A DNA stretch of 5,788 bases from an uncultured Alphaproteobacteria bacterium (GTDB taxonomy: Bacteria; Pseudomonadota; Alphaproteobacteria; Micropepsales; Micropepsaceae): NCBI GenBank assembly GCA_937942205.1, contig CALDFO010000068.1, forward strand, positions 1 through 5,788, given 5' to 3'. Below, piece after piece: positions 1 to 5,558 of the stretch (the stretch's first letter is position 1; every line of letters begins with the position of its first letter). Made by a program: the position numbers and the translations under genes. The notes beneath the pieces are model-generated. The model was not told the DNA's origin, ran no database searches, and saw only the letters and a list, made by a program, of their open reading frames with translations.

Positions 1-594
1 GGCCAGGTTGCCGCCGAACTGCGGATAGTTGAACCAGACGCTGCCGTCGCGGTGCGGCGCCAGGTCGTTGGGCGAGTTGAGCGGCTTGCCCTCGAAGGCG
101 TCGGCCAGGATGGTCATGGAGCCGTCCAGCTCCCAGCGCACCACGCGGCGGAAATAATCCTGGGTGGACAGCTGGCGGCCCTGGAAATCGAAGCTGTTGC
201 CGTTGGTGGAAAAAGACGGGCGGCGCATCACCGACACCTGCCGCGTGTCCCACAGGAAGCGGTAGAGCGTGTCGTCCTTCACATCGCTGAAGATGGCGTA
301 GAGCCCCACGCTGGACCAGGCCGGGCCTTCCAGGAAGTGATAGCCGGTGGCGACGCGGCGGATGGTTTCCTGGCCGATCAGCAGCGGGCCGAAGCTGGGA
401 TCGAGCCGCAGGATGTCGGGATCGGGCGAGGCGGGCGGCGGCGCGCCGGGGCCGAAGTCGCGCGGCGGCTCGGTAATCACCGAGCGGGGCGTGCCCAGCA
501 GCGGCTTGTTCTGGGCGAAGGCCGAAGCCGGGCTCAGTGCCGGCGCCAGTGCGGCGGCGCCCGCGATCATTTTCCGGCGTGACAGGTCGGACAT
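1..594 (-). CDS. SMP-30/gluconolactonase/LRE-family protein, Tat-exported (partial, C-terminus outside window)
   Basis: Only the first 198 codons are inside the window; the frame is open to base 1. The start ATG (594-592) follows a GGAGG Shine-Dalgarno at 605-601. Residues 1-27 look like a twin-arginine signal: SRRKMI at 5-10, an Ala-rich hydrophobic stretch, then an AFA/Q cleavage site after residue 27, so the mature protein is probably periplasmic. From about residue 75 the sequence follows the SMP-30/gluconolactonase beta-propeller family: FLEGPAW (Glu89, the usual first metal ligand), IFSDV, a TNGNSFDFQGR segment (130-140), and LNSPNDL (172-178, with the metal-site Asn176 and Asp177), then DGSVWF. 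Family members use a divalent metal to hydrolyse sugar lactones or related esters; the substrate here cannot be told. It lies 52 bases downstream of the GAF gene on the same strand, so co-transcription is possible. Family call firm, exact reaction inferred. Confidence 0.87.
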   Translation of the reverse strand, partial: MSDLSRRKMIAGAAALAPALSPASAFAQNKPLLGTPRSVITEPPRDFGPGAPPPASPDPDILRLDPSFGPLLIGQETIRRVATGYHFLEGPAWSSVGLYAIFSDVKDDTLYRFLWDTRQVSVMRRPSFSTNGNSFDFQGRQLSTQDYFRRVVRWELDGSMTILADAFEGKPLNSPNDLAPHRDGSVWFNYPQFGGNLA

Positions 595-646
595 ATATTC
601 CCTCCGTTATGTTTTGAACGGAGCATTCCGGCCGGGGCCGGTGGTG

Positions 647-1348
647 TCAATCGGCGCGGTGGCCCTGCATCGCATCGGAAACCTGCTGCGACAGACGCCG
701 GGCGCTGTCCTGCATCTCGCCCACGATCAGTGTGGCGCGGGCGTCCAGCGCCGTCTTCTGCAACAGGCGGGTGCCCGCTTCCATCGCCGCCAGGGTGTTT
801 CGCATGTCATGGCCCAGCCCGGCGCGGAAGCGGTCCCGCAGCCGCGCATTCTCCTGTTCGCTGGCGGCCAGGCGGCGATAGGCGTCCAGATGAAAGGCGA
901 TCAGATCGGCCAGCAGCTTGAACAGGCCGATGACGGTGGGATTGTCCAATGCGCCGGGCTTGGGGTCGATGGCGCAGAGGGTGCCGAAGAATTCGCCGTC
1001 CGGCAGGATCACCGGCATGGAGATGTAGCTTTCAAAGCCGTACATCGCCGGGGTGGGATGGGCGCGAAAATGTGGATGGCGCGAGACATGGTCGATGACC
1101 ACCGCCTCGCGGCTGGCGCGGATCTCGTTGCAGATGGTGGTTTCCACTTTCAGCTCGCTGCCGGGCAGCAGGCCGAAGGCGATATCGTCCTTGACCGCGC
1201 AGGCGATCCAGCGCGCCTCGGTGACCCGGGCGACGGCGGCGAAACCCAGCCCGGTGGTGCGGCACACCACCTCCAGGATCAGGGGAATGGCGGGGATGGC
1301 GGCGATGGCGTCCAGGTCGGGCTGGAACTCGTGGGAGGCGATGGTCAT
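647..1348 (-). CDS. GAF-domain protein with histidine-kinase-type DHp segment but no ATPase domain
   Basis: The protein has 233 residues. Residues about 12-155 form a GAF sensor domain, with the helix LDAIAAIPAIPLILEVV, the strand TTICNEIRASREAVVIDHV, the ESYISMPVILPDGEFFGTLCAIDP core (106-129) and a closing helix. A short linker (160-173) leads into a HisKA-like phosphoacceptor helix with an H-box at 178-183 (GLGHDMRNTLAAMEAGTRLL); His180 is the expected phosphorylation site, and Thr184 replaces the Pro usual in HDxRNPL. A second helix (205-228) completes the DHp hairpin. The protein then stops, so the N, G1 and G2 boxes of the HATPase domain are absent, and only 52 bases separate the stop from the next gene. 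It is probably cytoplasmic: no signal or membrane segment is visible. The start at 1348 is the first ATG giving a sensible GAF N-terminus; its ribosome site is weak (AGGAGG at 1374-1369 is 20 bases away), and an in-frame ATG at 1402 would add 18 residues. The ligand is unknown. Confidence 0.8.
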   Translation of the reverse strand: MTIASHEFQPDLDAIAAIPAIPLILEVVCRTTGLGFAAVARVTEARWIACAVKDDIAFGLLPGSELKVETTICNEIRASREAVVIDHVSRHPHFRAHPTPAMYGFESYISMPVILPDGEFFGTLCAIDPKPGALDNPTVIGLFKLLADLIAFHLDAYRRLAASEQENARLRDRFRAGLGHDMRNTLAAMEAGTRLLQKTALDARATLIVGEMQDSARRLSQQVSDAMQGHRAD

Positions 1349-1425
1349 GCCGGGCCATTCTATCCCTGCCTCCTGTCCCGGCGGCAATGCCGTCCGGCAA
1401 TCCATCTTGGTACGGTCCCGGACGT

Positions 1426-1455
1426 TTGACTTTTGCGGTCCTTTGGGCCTAAAAC
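1426..1455 (+). promoter_or_regulatory. Possible sigma-70-type promoter for the ffh operon
   Basis: TTGACT at 1426-1431 (5 of 6 to the -35 consensus) is followed after 18 bases by TAAAAC at 1450-1455 (4 of 6 to the -10). If used, transcription would start near 1462, giving a leader of about 210 bases that includes all the hairpins before ffh. This is a consensus match only; alphaproteobacterial promoters are loose, so it stays tentative. Confidence 0.3.
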
Positions 1456-1467
1456 CCCACCACTTTT

Positions 1468-1566
1468 CCGGAAAAGCCCCGCTTTTCCGGTCCCCCGCCC
1501 GGCGCGGGGGATCGCCCGCAGGCAGCGCGTTGCGCCCCCTGCGGCAAAACCGCTTGCGGTTTTGCC
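1468..1566. repeat. Chain of four near-adjacent hairpins
   Basis: Four palindromes lie almost end to end. H1, 1468-1490: arms CCGGAAAAGC and GCTTTTCCGG, 10 pairs, CCC loop; its left part also lies in a perfect 14-base palindrome at 1463-1476. H2, 1491-1511: arms TCCCCCGC and GCGGGGGA, 8 pairs, 5-base loop. H3, 1518-1542: GCAGG/CCTGC and GCGC/GCGC around a 2x2 internal loop, GTT loop. H4, 1543-1566: arms GGCAAAACCGC and GCGGTTTTGCC, 11 pairs around TT. None is followed by a T-run on either strand, so these are not ordinary intrinsic terminators. They may be dispersed repeat units or a structured leader; the structures are read directly, the role is unknown. Confidence 0.75.
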
Positions 1567-1600
1567 TGTAAAAAAGGGCGAAAAGGCTTTGCATGAAGTT

Positions 1601-1661
1601 CTCATGCTGAGCCTGTCGAAGCATGAGGGCCGCCCTCACCCTTCGACAGGCTCAGGGTGAG
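1601..1661. repeat. REP-like dispersed palindrome upstream of ffh
   Basis: The two 21-base arms (1601-1621 and 1641-1661) are inverted with two mismatches; the inner 15 bases (CTGAGCCTGTCGAAG at 1607-1621 against CTTCGACAGGCTCAG at 1641-1655) are perfect. The 19-base centre is itself nearly palindromic (TGAGGGC, C, GCCCTCA at 1624-1638). This CTTCGACAGGCTCAG motif is, from general knowledge, a frequent intergenic palindrome in alphaproteobacterial genomes. GCATGA at 1591-1596 can pair with TCATGC at 1602-1607, competing with the main stem. The right arm ends 14 bases before the chosen ffh start and supplies a GAGG that would serve only the alternative ffh start at 1670. Confidence 0.8.
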
Positions 1662-1675
1662 GAATGAGGATGTTG

Positions 1676-3052
1676 ATGTTCGAGTCGCTTCAATCCCGCC
1701 TGACAGGCGTCTTCGACACGCTTCGCGGCCGTGGCGCCCTGACCGAAGCCGATGTCGAGGCCGCGCTGGGCGAAGTGCGCACCGCCCTGATCGAGGCCGA
1801 TGTCGCGCTGCCGGTGGTGAAGGACTTCATCGAAAAGGTGCGCCCGCGCGCGGTGGGCGAGAATGTCATCCGCTCGGTCACGCCCGGCCAGCAGGTCATC
1901 AAGATCGTGCACGATGTGCTTGTTGAAGTGCTCGGCGTGGAGAACGCCTCGCTGAGCATTGGATCGCCGCCCGCGCCGATCCTGATGGTGGGCCTGCAGG
2001 GGTCGGGCAAGACCACCACCAGCGCCAAGCTGGGCCTGCTGCTCCAGACCAAGGACAAGAAGCGCGTCCTGATGGCCTCGCTGGACACCACCCGTCCCGC
2101 CGCCATGGAACAGTTGCGCGTGCTGGGCGAGCAGGCGGGCATCGCCACTTTGCCCATCGTGGCCGGGCAGGGGCCGCTGGACATCGCCCGCCGCGCGCTC
2201 GCCTCGGCCAAGGTCGGCGGCTATGACGCGCTGATCCTGGACACCGCCGGCCGCCAGCATGTGGACGAGCAGCTGATGGCGGAAGTCGCCGCCGTGAAGG
2301 CGCTGGTCAATCCGCATGAAACCCTGCTGGTGGCGGATTCGCTGACCGGCCAGGACGCGGTGAACATCGCCAAGTCCTTCCATGACCGGGTCGCCGTCAC
2401 CGGCATCATCCTGACCCGGGTGGACGGCGACGGGCGCGGCGGCGCGGCGCTTTCGATGCGCGCGGTCACCGGCGCGCCGATCAAGTTCCTGGGCGCGGGC
2501 GAAAAGCTGGACGCGCTGGAGCCCTTCTTCCCGGCGCGCGTGGCGGGCCGCATCCTGGACATGGGCGACGTGGTCAGCCTGGTCGAGAAGGCGTCGGAAT
2601 CCCTGGACAAGGCGGAGGCCGAAAAGCTGGCCGCCAAGATGAAGAAAGGCCAGTTCGACATGAACGACCTGGCTTCGCAGCTTGGCCAGATGAAGAAGCT
2701 GGGCGGCATGAAGGGCGTGTTGGGCATGTTGCCCGGCGTGGGCAAGATCAAGGGTCAGCTGGAAGCGGCGGGCCTGGACGATCGTATCCTCACCCGCCAG
2801 GAAGCCATCATCCAGTCCATGACCCGCAAGGAACGCGCCGATCCGGACCTGATCAACGGCTCGCGCAGGAAGCGCATCGCGCAGGGCGCGGGCGTGGAGG
2901 TCAGCGAGGTCAACAAGCTTTTGAAGATGCACCGCCAGATGGCGGACATGATGAAGAAGATGGGCAAGGGCGGCCGGATGCCGCAAATGCCCGGCATGAT
3001 GGGCGGAATGCCCGGTGGATTGCCGCCCGGACTGTTTCCGGGGCGCAGGTAA
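1676..3052 (+). CDS. ffh: Signal recognition particle GTPase Ffh (SRP54)
   Basis: Ffh binds signal sequences of nascent chains together with the SRP RNA (not in this window) and hands the ribosome to FtsY at the membrane. The 458-residue protein is complete. The N domain is residues 1-90 with the ALxEADVALPVV-type motif (37-48). The G domain follows: GLQGSGKTTT P-loop (106-115), DTTRPAA (137-143), DTAGR (189-193), TRVDGDGRGG (247-256; Arg where many bacteria have Lys) and a GAGEKLDALEPF closing motif. The Met-rich M domain has the finger loop near 340-360 and the RNA-binding INGSRRKRIAQGAG stretch (393-406), ending in a Met/Gly/Pro tail. The MFESL start at 1676 matches the family N-terminus and has GAGGA at 1666-1670; in-frame ATGs at 1664 and 1670 would add four or two residues. 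It is the first gene of the ribosomal operon, 42 bases before rpsP. Confidence 0.97.
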   Translation: MFESLQSRLTGVFDTLRGRGALTEADVEAALGEVRTALIEADVALPVVKDFIEKVRPRAVGENVIRSVTPGQQVIKIVHDVLVEVLGVENASLSIGSPPAPILMVGLQGSGKTTTSAKLGLLLQTKDKKRVLMASLDTTRPAAMEQLRVLGEQAGIATLPIVAGQGPLDIARRALASAKVGGYDALILDTAGRQHVDEQLMAEVAAVKALVNPHETLLVADSLTGQDAVNIAKSFHDRVAVTGIILTRVDGDGRGGAALSMRAVTGAPIKFLGAGEKLDALEPFFPARVAGRILDMGDVVSLVEKASESLDKAEAEKLAAKMKKGQFDMNDLASQLGQMKKLGGMKGVLGMLPGVGKIKGQLEAAGLDDRILTRQEAIIQSMTRKERADPDLINGSRRKRIAQGAGVEVSEVNKLLKMHRQMADMMKKMGKGGRMPQMPGMMGGMPGGLPPGLFPGRR

Positions 3053-3094
3053 CAGCAATTTTTGACAACGCTTACAACTGAAGGAAAGAACAGC

Positions 3095-3460
3095 ATGGCT
3101 CTTCGCATTCGTCTGGCCCGCGGCGGCACCAAGAAACGCCCGCACTACAACATCGTCATCGCCGACAGCCGCAATCCGCGCGACGGCCGCTTCATCGAGA
3201 AGATCGGCTTCTACAATCCGTTGCTGCCGTCGGATCACGCCGATCGCCTCAAGCTGGACCTGGACCTGGCCAAGGCCTGGATCGCCAAGGGCGCCGTGGG
3301 TTCGGACCGGGTGCACAAGTTCCTGGCCAATGCCGGTCTGGTGAAGCCGCGCCAGCACAACAACCCGCAAAAGGCCCAGCCCAAGAAGAAGGCGCAGGAA
3401 CGCGCCGCCGCCGCCGCCGCCGCCGTGGCGGCTGCCGCCGAGGCCCCGGCCGAGGCGTAG
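3095..3460 (+). CDS. rpsP: 30S ribosomal protein S16 (bS16)
   Basis: S16 binds 16S rRNA early in assembly of the 30S body. The 121-residue protein opens with [43 protein letters not shown], the family signature, and continues with [27 protein letters not shown]. The core ends near residue 85; the remaining 36 or so residues are a tail that is Lys-rich (PKKKAQER) and then almost pure Ala (103-121), longer than the E. coli protein (about 82 residues). C-terminal extensions of S16 are common in Alphaproteobacteria. Part of the tail is a run of seven GCC codons (3404-3424). The start at 3095 follows AAGGAA at 3081-3086; an in-frame ATG at 3062 would add 11 residues with no family match. An inverted repeat pair follows the stop. 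Confidence 0.97.
   Translation: MALRIRLARGGTKKRPHYNIVIADSRNPRDGRFIEKIGFYNPLLPSDHADRLKLDLDLAKAWIAKGAVGSDRVHKFLANAGLVKPRQHNNPQKAQPKKKAQERAAAAAAAVAAAAEAPAEA
3404..3424 (+). repeat. (GCC)7 trinucleotide run inside rpsP
   Basis: Seven perfect GCC codons encode Ala104-Ala110 of S16, followed by GTG and more Ala codons. The run is in frame, so gain or loss of units would change only tail length. Such runs are prone to replication slippage. Confidence 0.85.
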
Positions 3461-3476
3461 GCTTAATCTATTCTCT

Positions 3477-3560
3477 CCATGGGCGGCCTTGAGCCGCCCA
3501 TCCAGAGCCGCAAGCGCTGTCGTTTGTCGCCCTGGATGGCCCGGTCAGGCCGGGCCATGG
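3477..3560. repeat. Inverted pair of 29-base REP-like units (BIME-like) between rpsP and rimM
   Basis: Unit A (3477-3505, plus strand) and unit B (3532-3560, minus strand) are each 29 bases, begin CCATGG and end CCATCCAG, and fold into a 9-pair stem with a 5-base loop (CTTGA in A, CCTGA in B). They are 26 bases apart and agree at 22 of 29 positions. Six of the seven differences lie in the stem and form three compensatory swaps (unit positions 7/21, 9/19, 11/17); the seventh is in the loop. The ends also allow a longer competing stem, CCATCCAG (3498-3505) with CTGGATGG (3532-3539), which excludes both small hairpins. No T-run follows, so it is not a classical terminator. It fills most of the rpsP-rimM gap and ends just before the rimM ribosome site. 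Confidence 0.8.
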
Positions 3561-3575
3561 CAAGTGGGAGGAAGA

Positions 3576-4094
3576 ATGACGAAAGACATTCTTCTCGCCG
3601 CCGTCATGGGCGCGCAGGGCCTCAAGGGCGAGGTGAAGGTCAAGGTCTTCACCGCCGCCCCCGACGCCCTGCCGCGCTATGGCGTGCTGCATTCCGGGGA
3701 TGGACGCCGGTTCCGCATCACCGCCTTCCGTTCCGCAAAACCGGGCGAGGCGGTGATCGCGTTTGAAGGGGTGCGCGACCGCACCGCCGCCGAGGCGCTC
3801 AAAGGCGTGCAGCTTTTCGTCGCCCGCGACGCCTTGCCCGAAACGGGCGAGGAGGAATTCTATCATGCCGATCTGATCGGGCTGGACGCGCAGGACAGCG
3901 AAGGCCGTCTGATCGGCAAGGTCGGCGCCATCCACAATTTCGGCGCGGGCGATGTGATGGAGATTGCCGTTTCCGATGGCGACACCATCCTGATCGCCTT
4001 CACCCGCGAGACGGTGCCGGTCATCCGGATCGCCGAGGGCTACATCGTCGTCGCCGTGCCGGAGGACGATGAGGACAACGATCATGTCGAATGA
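3576..4094 (+). CDS. rimM: Ribosome maturation factor RimM
   Basis: RimM binds S19 and helps assemble the head of the 30S subunit. The 172-residue protein has the usual two domains: an N-terminal beta-barrel (about 5-85; [19 protein letters not shown] and the [18 protein letters not shown] segment) and a C-terminal PRC barrel (about 95-165; [48 protein letters not shown]), followed by an acidic tail ([10 protein letters not shown]). Length is normal for the family. The start at 3576 is chosen because GGGAGG lies at 3566-3571 and the protein then begins at the family N-terminus; an upstream in-frame ATG at 3489 would add 29 residues encoded by the palindromic element. The end overlaps trmD by 11 bases, which suggests translational coupling. 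Confidence 0.95.
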   Translation: MTKDILLAAVMGAQGLKGEVKVKVFTAAPDALPRYGVLHSGDGRRFRITAFRSAKPGEAVIAFEGVRDRTAAEALKGVQLFVARDALPETGEEEFYHADLIGLDAQDSEGRLIGKVGAIHNFGAGDVMEIAVSDGDTILIAFTRETVPVIRIAEGYIVVAVPEDDEDNDHVE

Positions 4095-4857
4095 TCGTGC
4101 GGGCGGCGCGGACCCGATGCCGGGCTGGCAAGCGACAGTCCTCACCCTGTTTCCCGATATGTTTCCCGGTCCCCTGGGCCATTCGCTGCTGGGCAAGGCG
4201 CAGGCGGGCGGCCTCTGGTCGCTGGACGTGCGCGATATCCGCGACCACGGCATCGGCAAGCACCGCACGGTGGACGACACGCCCGCCGGGGGCGGCCCCG
4301 GCATGGTGATGCGCGCCGATGTGGCGGCGGCGGCGATCGACGCGGTGGACCGTGCCGGGCGGCCGCTGATCTACCTGTCGCCGCGCGGCCGCCGCCTGGA
4401 TCAGGCGCGGGTGCGCGAACTGGCGGCGGGGCCGGGCGCGGCGCTGCTCTGTGGCCGGTTCGAGGGGCTGGACCAGCGGGTGATCGAGGCCCGCGGAATC
4501 GAGGAAATCAGCCTGGGCGACTTCGTGCTGGCGGGGGGCGAGATCGCCGCCATGGCCCTTCTGGAGGCCGTGGTGCGCCTGATCCCCGGGGTGCTGGGCG
4601 ACCATGCCTCCACCACCGAGGAAAGCTTTACCGAGGGGCTGCTGGAATACCCGCTTTACACCCGCCCCCAGAGCTTCGAGGGCCTGTCCATACCGGATGT
4701 GCTAAATGGCGGAAATCACTCGGAAATCGCCAAATACCGCCTCCGCCTGGCCCAGGAGGCGACCCGGACACGGCGGCCCGACCTTTGGGCGCTGTATGAA
4801 AAGGCCCGGGAGCCCTTTGAAAAAGCCCATAAACCCTTTGAAAAAGACGGCGGCTAG
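4084..4857 (+). CDS. trmD: tRNA (guanine-N1)-methyltransferase TrmD
   Basis: TrmD transfers methyl from S-adenosylmethionine to N1 of G37, next to the anticodon, preventing +1 frameshifting. The 257 residues carry the SPOUT-fold landmarks: [34 protein letters not shown] (64-76), [11 protein letters not shown] (97-107), [11 protein letters not shown] (123-133), the knot segment [13 protein letters not shown] (141-153), Arg165 (E. coli Arg154), [15 protein letters not shown] (181-195) and [13 protein letters not shown]. The position of the E. coli general base Asp169 is Glu180 here. The start at 4084 has GAGGA at 4071-4075 and lies inside the end of rimM. It gives about a dozen residues more at the N-terminus than most TrmD; ATG 4117 would be nearer the family length but has no clear ribosome site. 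The C-terminus ends in short PFEK repeats. Confidence 0.96.
   Translation: MSNDRAGGADPMPGWQATVLTLFPDMFPGPLGHSLLGKAQAGGLWSLDVRDIRDHGIGKHRTVDDTPAGGGPGMVMRADVAAAAIDAVDRAGRPLIYLSPRGRRLDQARVRELAAGPGAALLCGRFEGLDQRVIEARGIEEISLGDFVLAGGEIAAMALLEAVVRLIPGVLGDHASTTEESFTEGLLEYPLYTRPQSFEGLSIPDVLNGGNHSEIAKYRLRLAQEATRTRRPDLWALYEKAREPFEKAHKPFEKDGG
4813..4846 (+). repeat. Short tandem repeat at the 3' end of trmD
   Basis: The 13 bases CCCTTTGAAAAAG occur at 4813-4825 and again at 4834-4846, a 21-base period in frame, encoding PFEKAHK then PFEKDGG. A more diverged copy (YEKARE) precedes them. This extends the charged C-terminal helix of TrmD beyond the conserved domain. Confidence 0.8.
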
Positions 4858-4903
4858 GCTATACGGCCCGGCTCAAATCGCTTTTTTCCGCACGGAGACG
4901 ACC

Positions 4904-5311
4904 ATGAACCTTTTGCAGCAGCTCGAAGCCGAGCAGATGGCGGCCGTGCGGGCCAAGCCGCTTCCCGATTTCCGCCCCGGCGACACCCTCAGGGTGAACG
5001 TCAAGGTGGTGGACGTCACCTATGACGAGAAAGCCAAGCAGAACAAGACTCGCGAGCGCATCCAGGCGTTCGAGGGCGTCTGCATCGCCCGCCAGGGCGC
5101 CGGCCTGAACGAGGCCTTCACGGTCCGCAAGCTGTCCTATGGCGAAGGCGTGGAACGCGTCTTCCCGATCTATTCGCCGCTGGTCGACTCGGTCACCGTC
5201 GTCCGCAAGGGCAAGGTCCGCCGCGCCAAGCTGTATTATCTGCGCGGCCGCACCGGCAAGTCGGCGCGCATCAGCGAACGCACCGACAGCGCCGGCCCCG
5301 GCGCCGCCTGA
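4904..5311 (+). CDS. rplS: 50S ribosomal protein L19 (bL19)
   Basis: L19 sits at the 30S-50S interface of the large subunit. The 135-residue protein shows the family signature throughout: [70 protein letters not shown], and [18 protein letters not shown]. Compared with E. coli L19 (115 residues) it has 10 extra residues between the VV strand and QAFEG (the stretch [17 protein letters not shown], about 40-56) and a short Ala/Gly-rich tail. The start at 4904 has GGAG at 4894-4897. It is the last gene of the operon, 46 bases after trmD, and is followed by an intrinsic terminator. Confidence 0.97.
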   Translation: MNLLQQLEAEQMAAVRAKPLPDFRPGDTLRVNVKVVDVTYDEKAKQNKTRERIQAFEGVCIARQGAGLNEAFTVRKLSYGEGVERVFPIYSPLVDSVTVVRKGKVRRAKLYYLRGRTGKSARISERTDSAGPGAA

Positions 5312-5335
5312 GTTCTTTAAAGCCTTGTTTCAAAG

Positions 5336-5371
5336 GGCCGCGACGGGTTTCCGCCGCGGCCTTTTTGTTTT
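5336..5371 (+). terminator. Rho-independent terminator of the ffh-rplS operon
   Basis: The stem GGCCGCG (5336-5342) with CGCGGCC (5355-5361) is continued inside by CGG/CCG across an A-C mismatch, with a GTTT loop. It is followed at once by TTTTTGTTTT (5362-5371), and three A residues at 5332-5334 could extend the pairing into the T-run. It lies 24 bases after the rplS stop and fits a strong intrinsic terminator. Confidence 0.93.
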
Positions 5372-5430
5372 GGCCGAGAGCTTGCCCCGGTCCTTTGGGC
5401 CGGGCGGGGCGCCGTGAAGGCCCGGTTTCT

Positions 5431-5464
5431 GGGGGTTTTTCCTCTATATGTCGTGAAAACCCCC
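5431..5464. repeat. Inverted repeat in the rplS-HU intergenic region
   Basis: GGGGGTTTT (5431-5439) is perfectly inverted as AAAACCCCC (5456-5464), with a 16-base AT-containing loop. It lies 94 bases before the HU start and upstream of the likely promoter. It could be an operator or a second, weaker transcription stop; no T-run follows immediately, though CTTTTTT occurs 11 bases further on. Role not determinable. Confidence 0.5.
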
Positions 5465-5516
5465 ATTTCTTGCGCTTTTTTGGAGGTGGGGACGCTCCAT
5501 ATGGCGTCGAATGCCC

Positions 5517-5522
5517 TAAAAT
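5517..5522 (+). promoter_or_regulatory. Possible -10 element for the HU gene
   Basis: TAAAAT matches 5 of 6 bases of the TATAAT consensus and would place a start near 5529, leaving a leader of about 30 bases with GAGGG at 5546-5550. No good -35 hexamer lies 16-18 bases upstream, so the call is weak. A separate promoter is expected because the rplS terminator stands between the genes. Confidence 0.35.
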
Positions 5523-5558
5523 CAGGCCCATCGTTGATTCGTACAGAGGGACAAACCC

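Larger units (their letters stand above)
1349..1675. other. Divergent intergenic region, hairpin-rich, no convincing gene
   Basis: This gap lies between the start of the minus-strand GAF gene and the start of ffh. Open frames cross it on both strands, but their translations are low-complexity Arg/Pro/Gly/Ala and run straight through perfect palindromes, so I do not call them genes. It contains a possible ffh promoter (1426-1455), a chain of hairpins (1468-1566), a short A-run (1570-1575) and a dispersed-type palindrome (1601-1661). I saw no convincing promoter for the GAF gene on the minus strand. Confidence 0.75.

Noticed and set aside
347..1429. A 360-codon plus-strand open frame across the lactonase and GAF genes.
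   Set aside because: It crosses two recognised minus-strand genes and the gap between them, and its translation shows no domain.
1437..1449. Exact 13-base repeat GGTCCTTTGGGCC, also at 5389-5401, as a shared regulatory site.
   Set aside because: The match does not extend beyond 13 bases, and one such repeat is not surprising in nearly 6 kb of GC-rich DNA. I mention it only alongside the HU leader.
1543..1575. Strong hairpin near an A-run as a minus-strand intrinsic terminator.
   Set aside because: On the minus strand the T-run lies before the stem, not after it; on the plus strand the stem is followed by TGTAAAAAA. Neither orientation gives stem then T-run.
1349..1639. A 97-residue N-terminal extension of the GAF protein from an upstream in-frame ATG.
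   Set aside because: The extension is Arg/Pro-rich, is encoded by the hairpin chain and part of the dispersed palindrome, and resembles no domain. The GAF fold is complete from the ATG at 1348.
3062..3090. Perfect TTGACA (3062-3067) as an internal promoter for rpsP.
   Set aside because: At 16-18 bases spacing the -10 region is GAAAGA/AAAGAA/AAGAAC, overlaps the ribosome site, and would start transcription at the ATG itself. It is probably chance in a short AT-richer spacer.
1652..3370. A 572-codon open frame on the minus strand opposite ffh and rpsP.
   Set aside because: The translation is low-complexity His/Gln/Arg/Ala/Leu with no family match, and the plus strand encodes unmistakable Ffh and S16. 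It is the antisense shadow expected in high-GC coding DNA.
3489..3575. A 29-residue N-terminal extension of RimM.
   Set aside because: It is encoded by the inverted REP-like pair, has no match to RimM, and the GGGAGG just before 3576 fits the shorter start.
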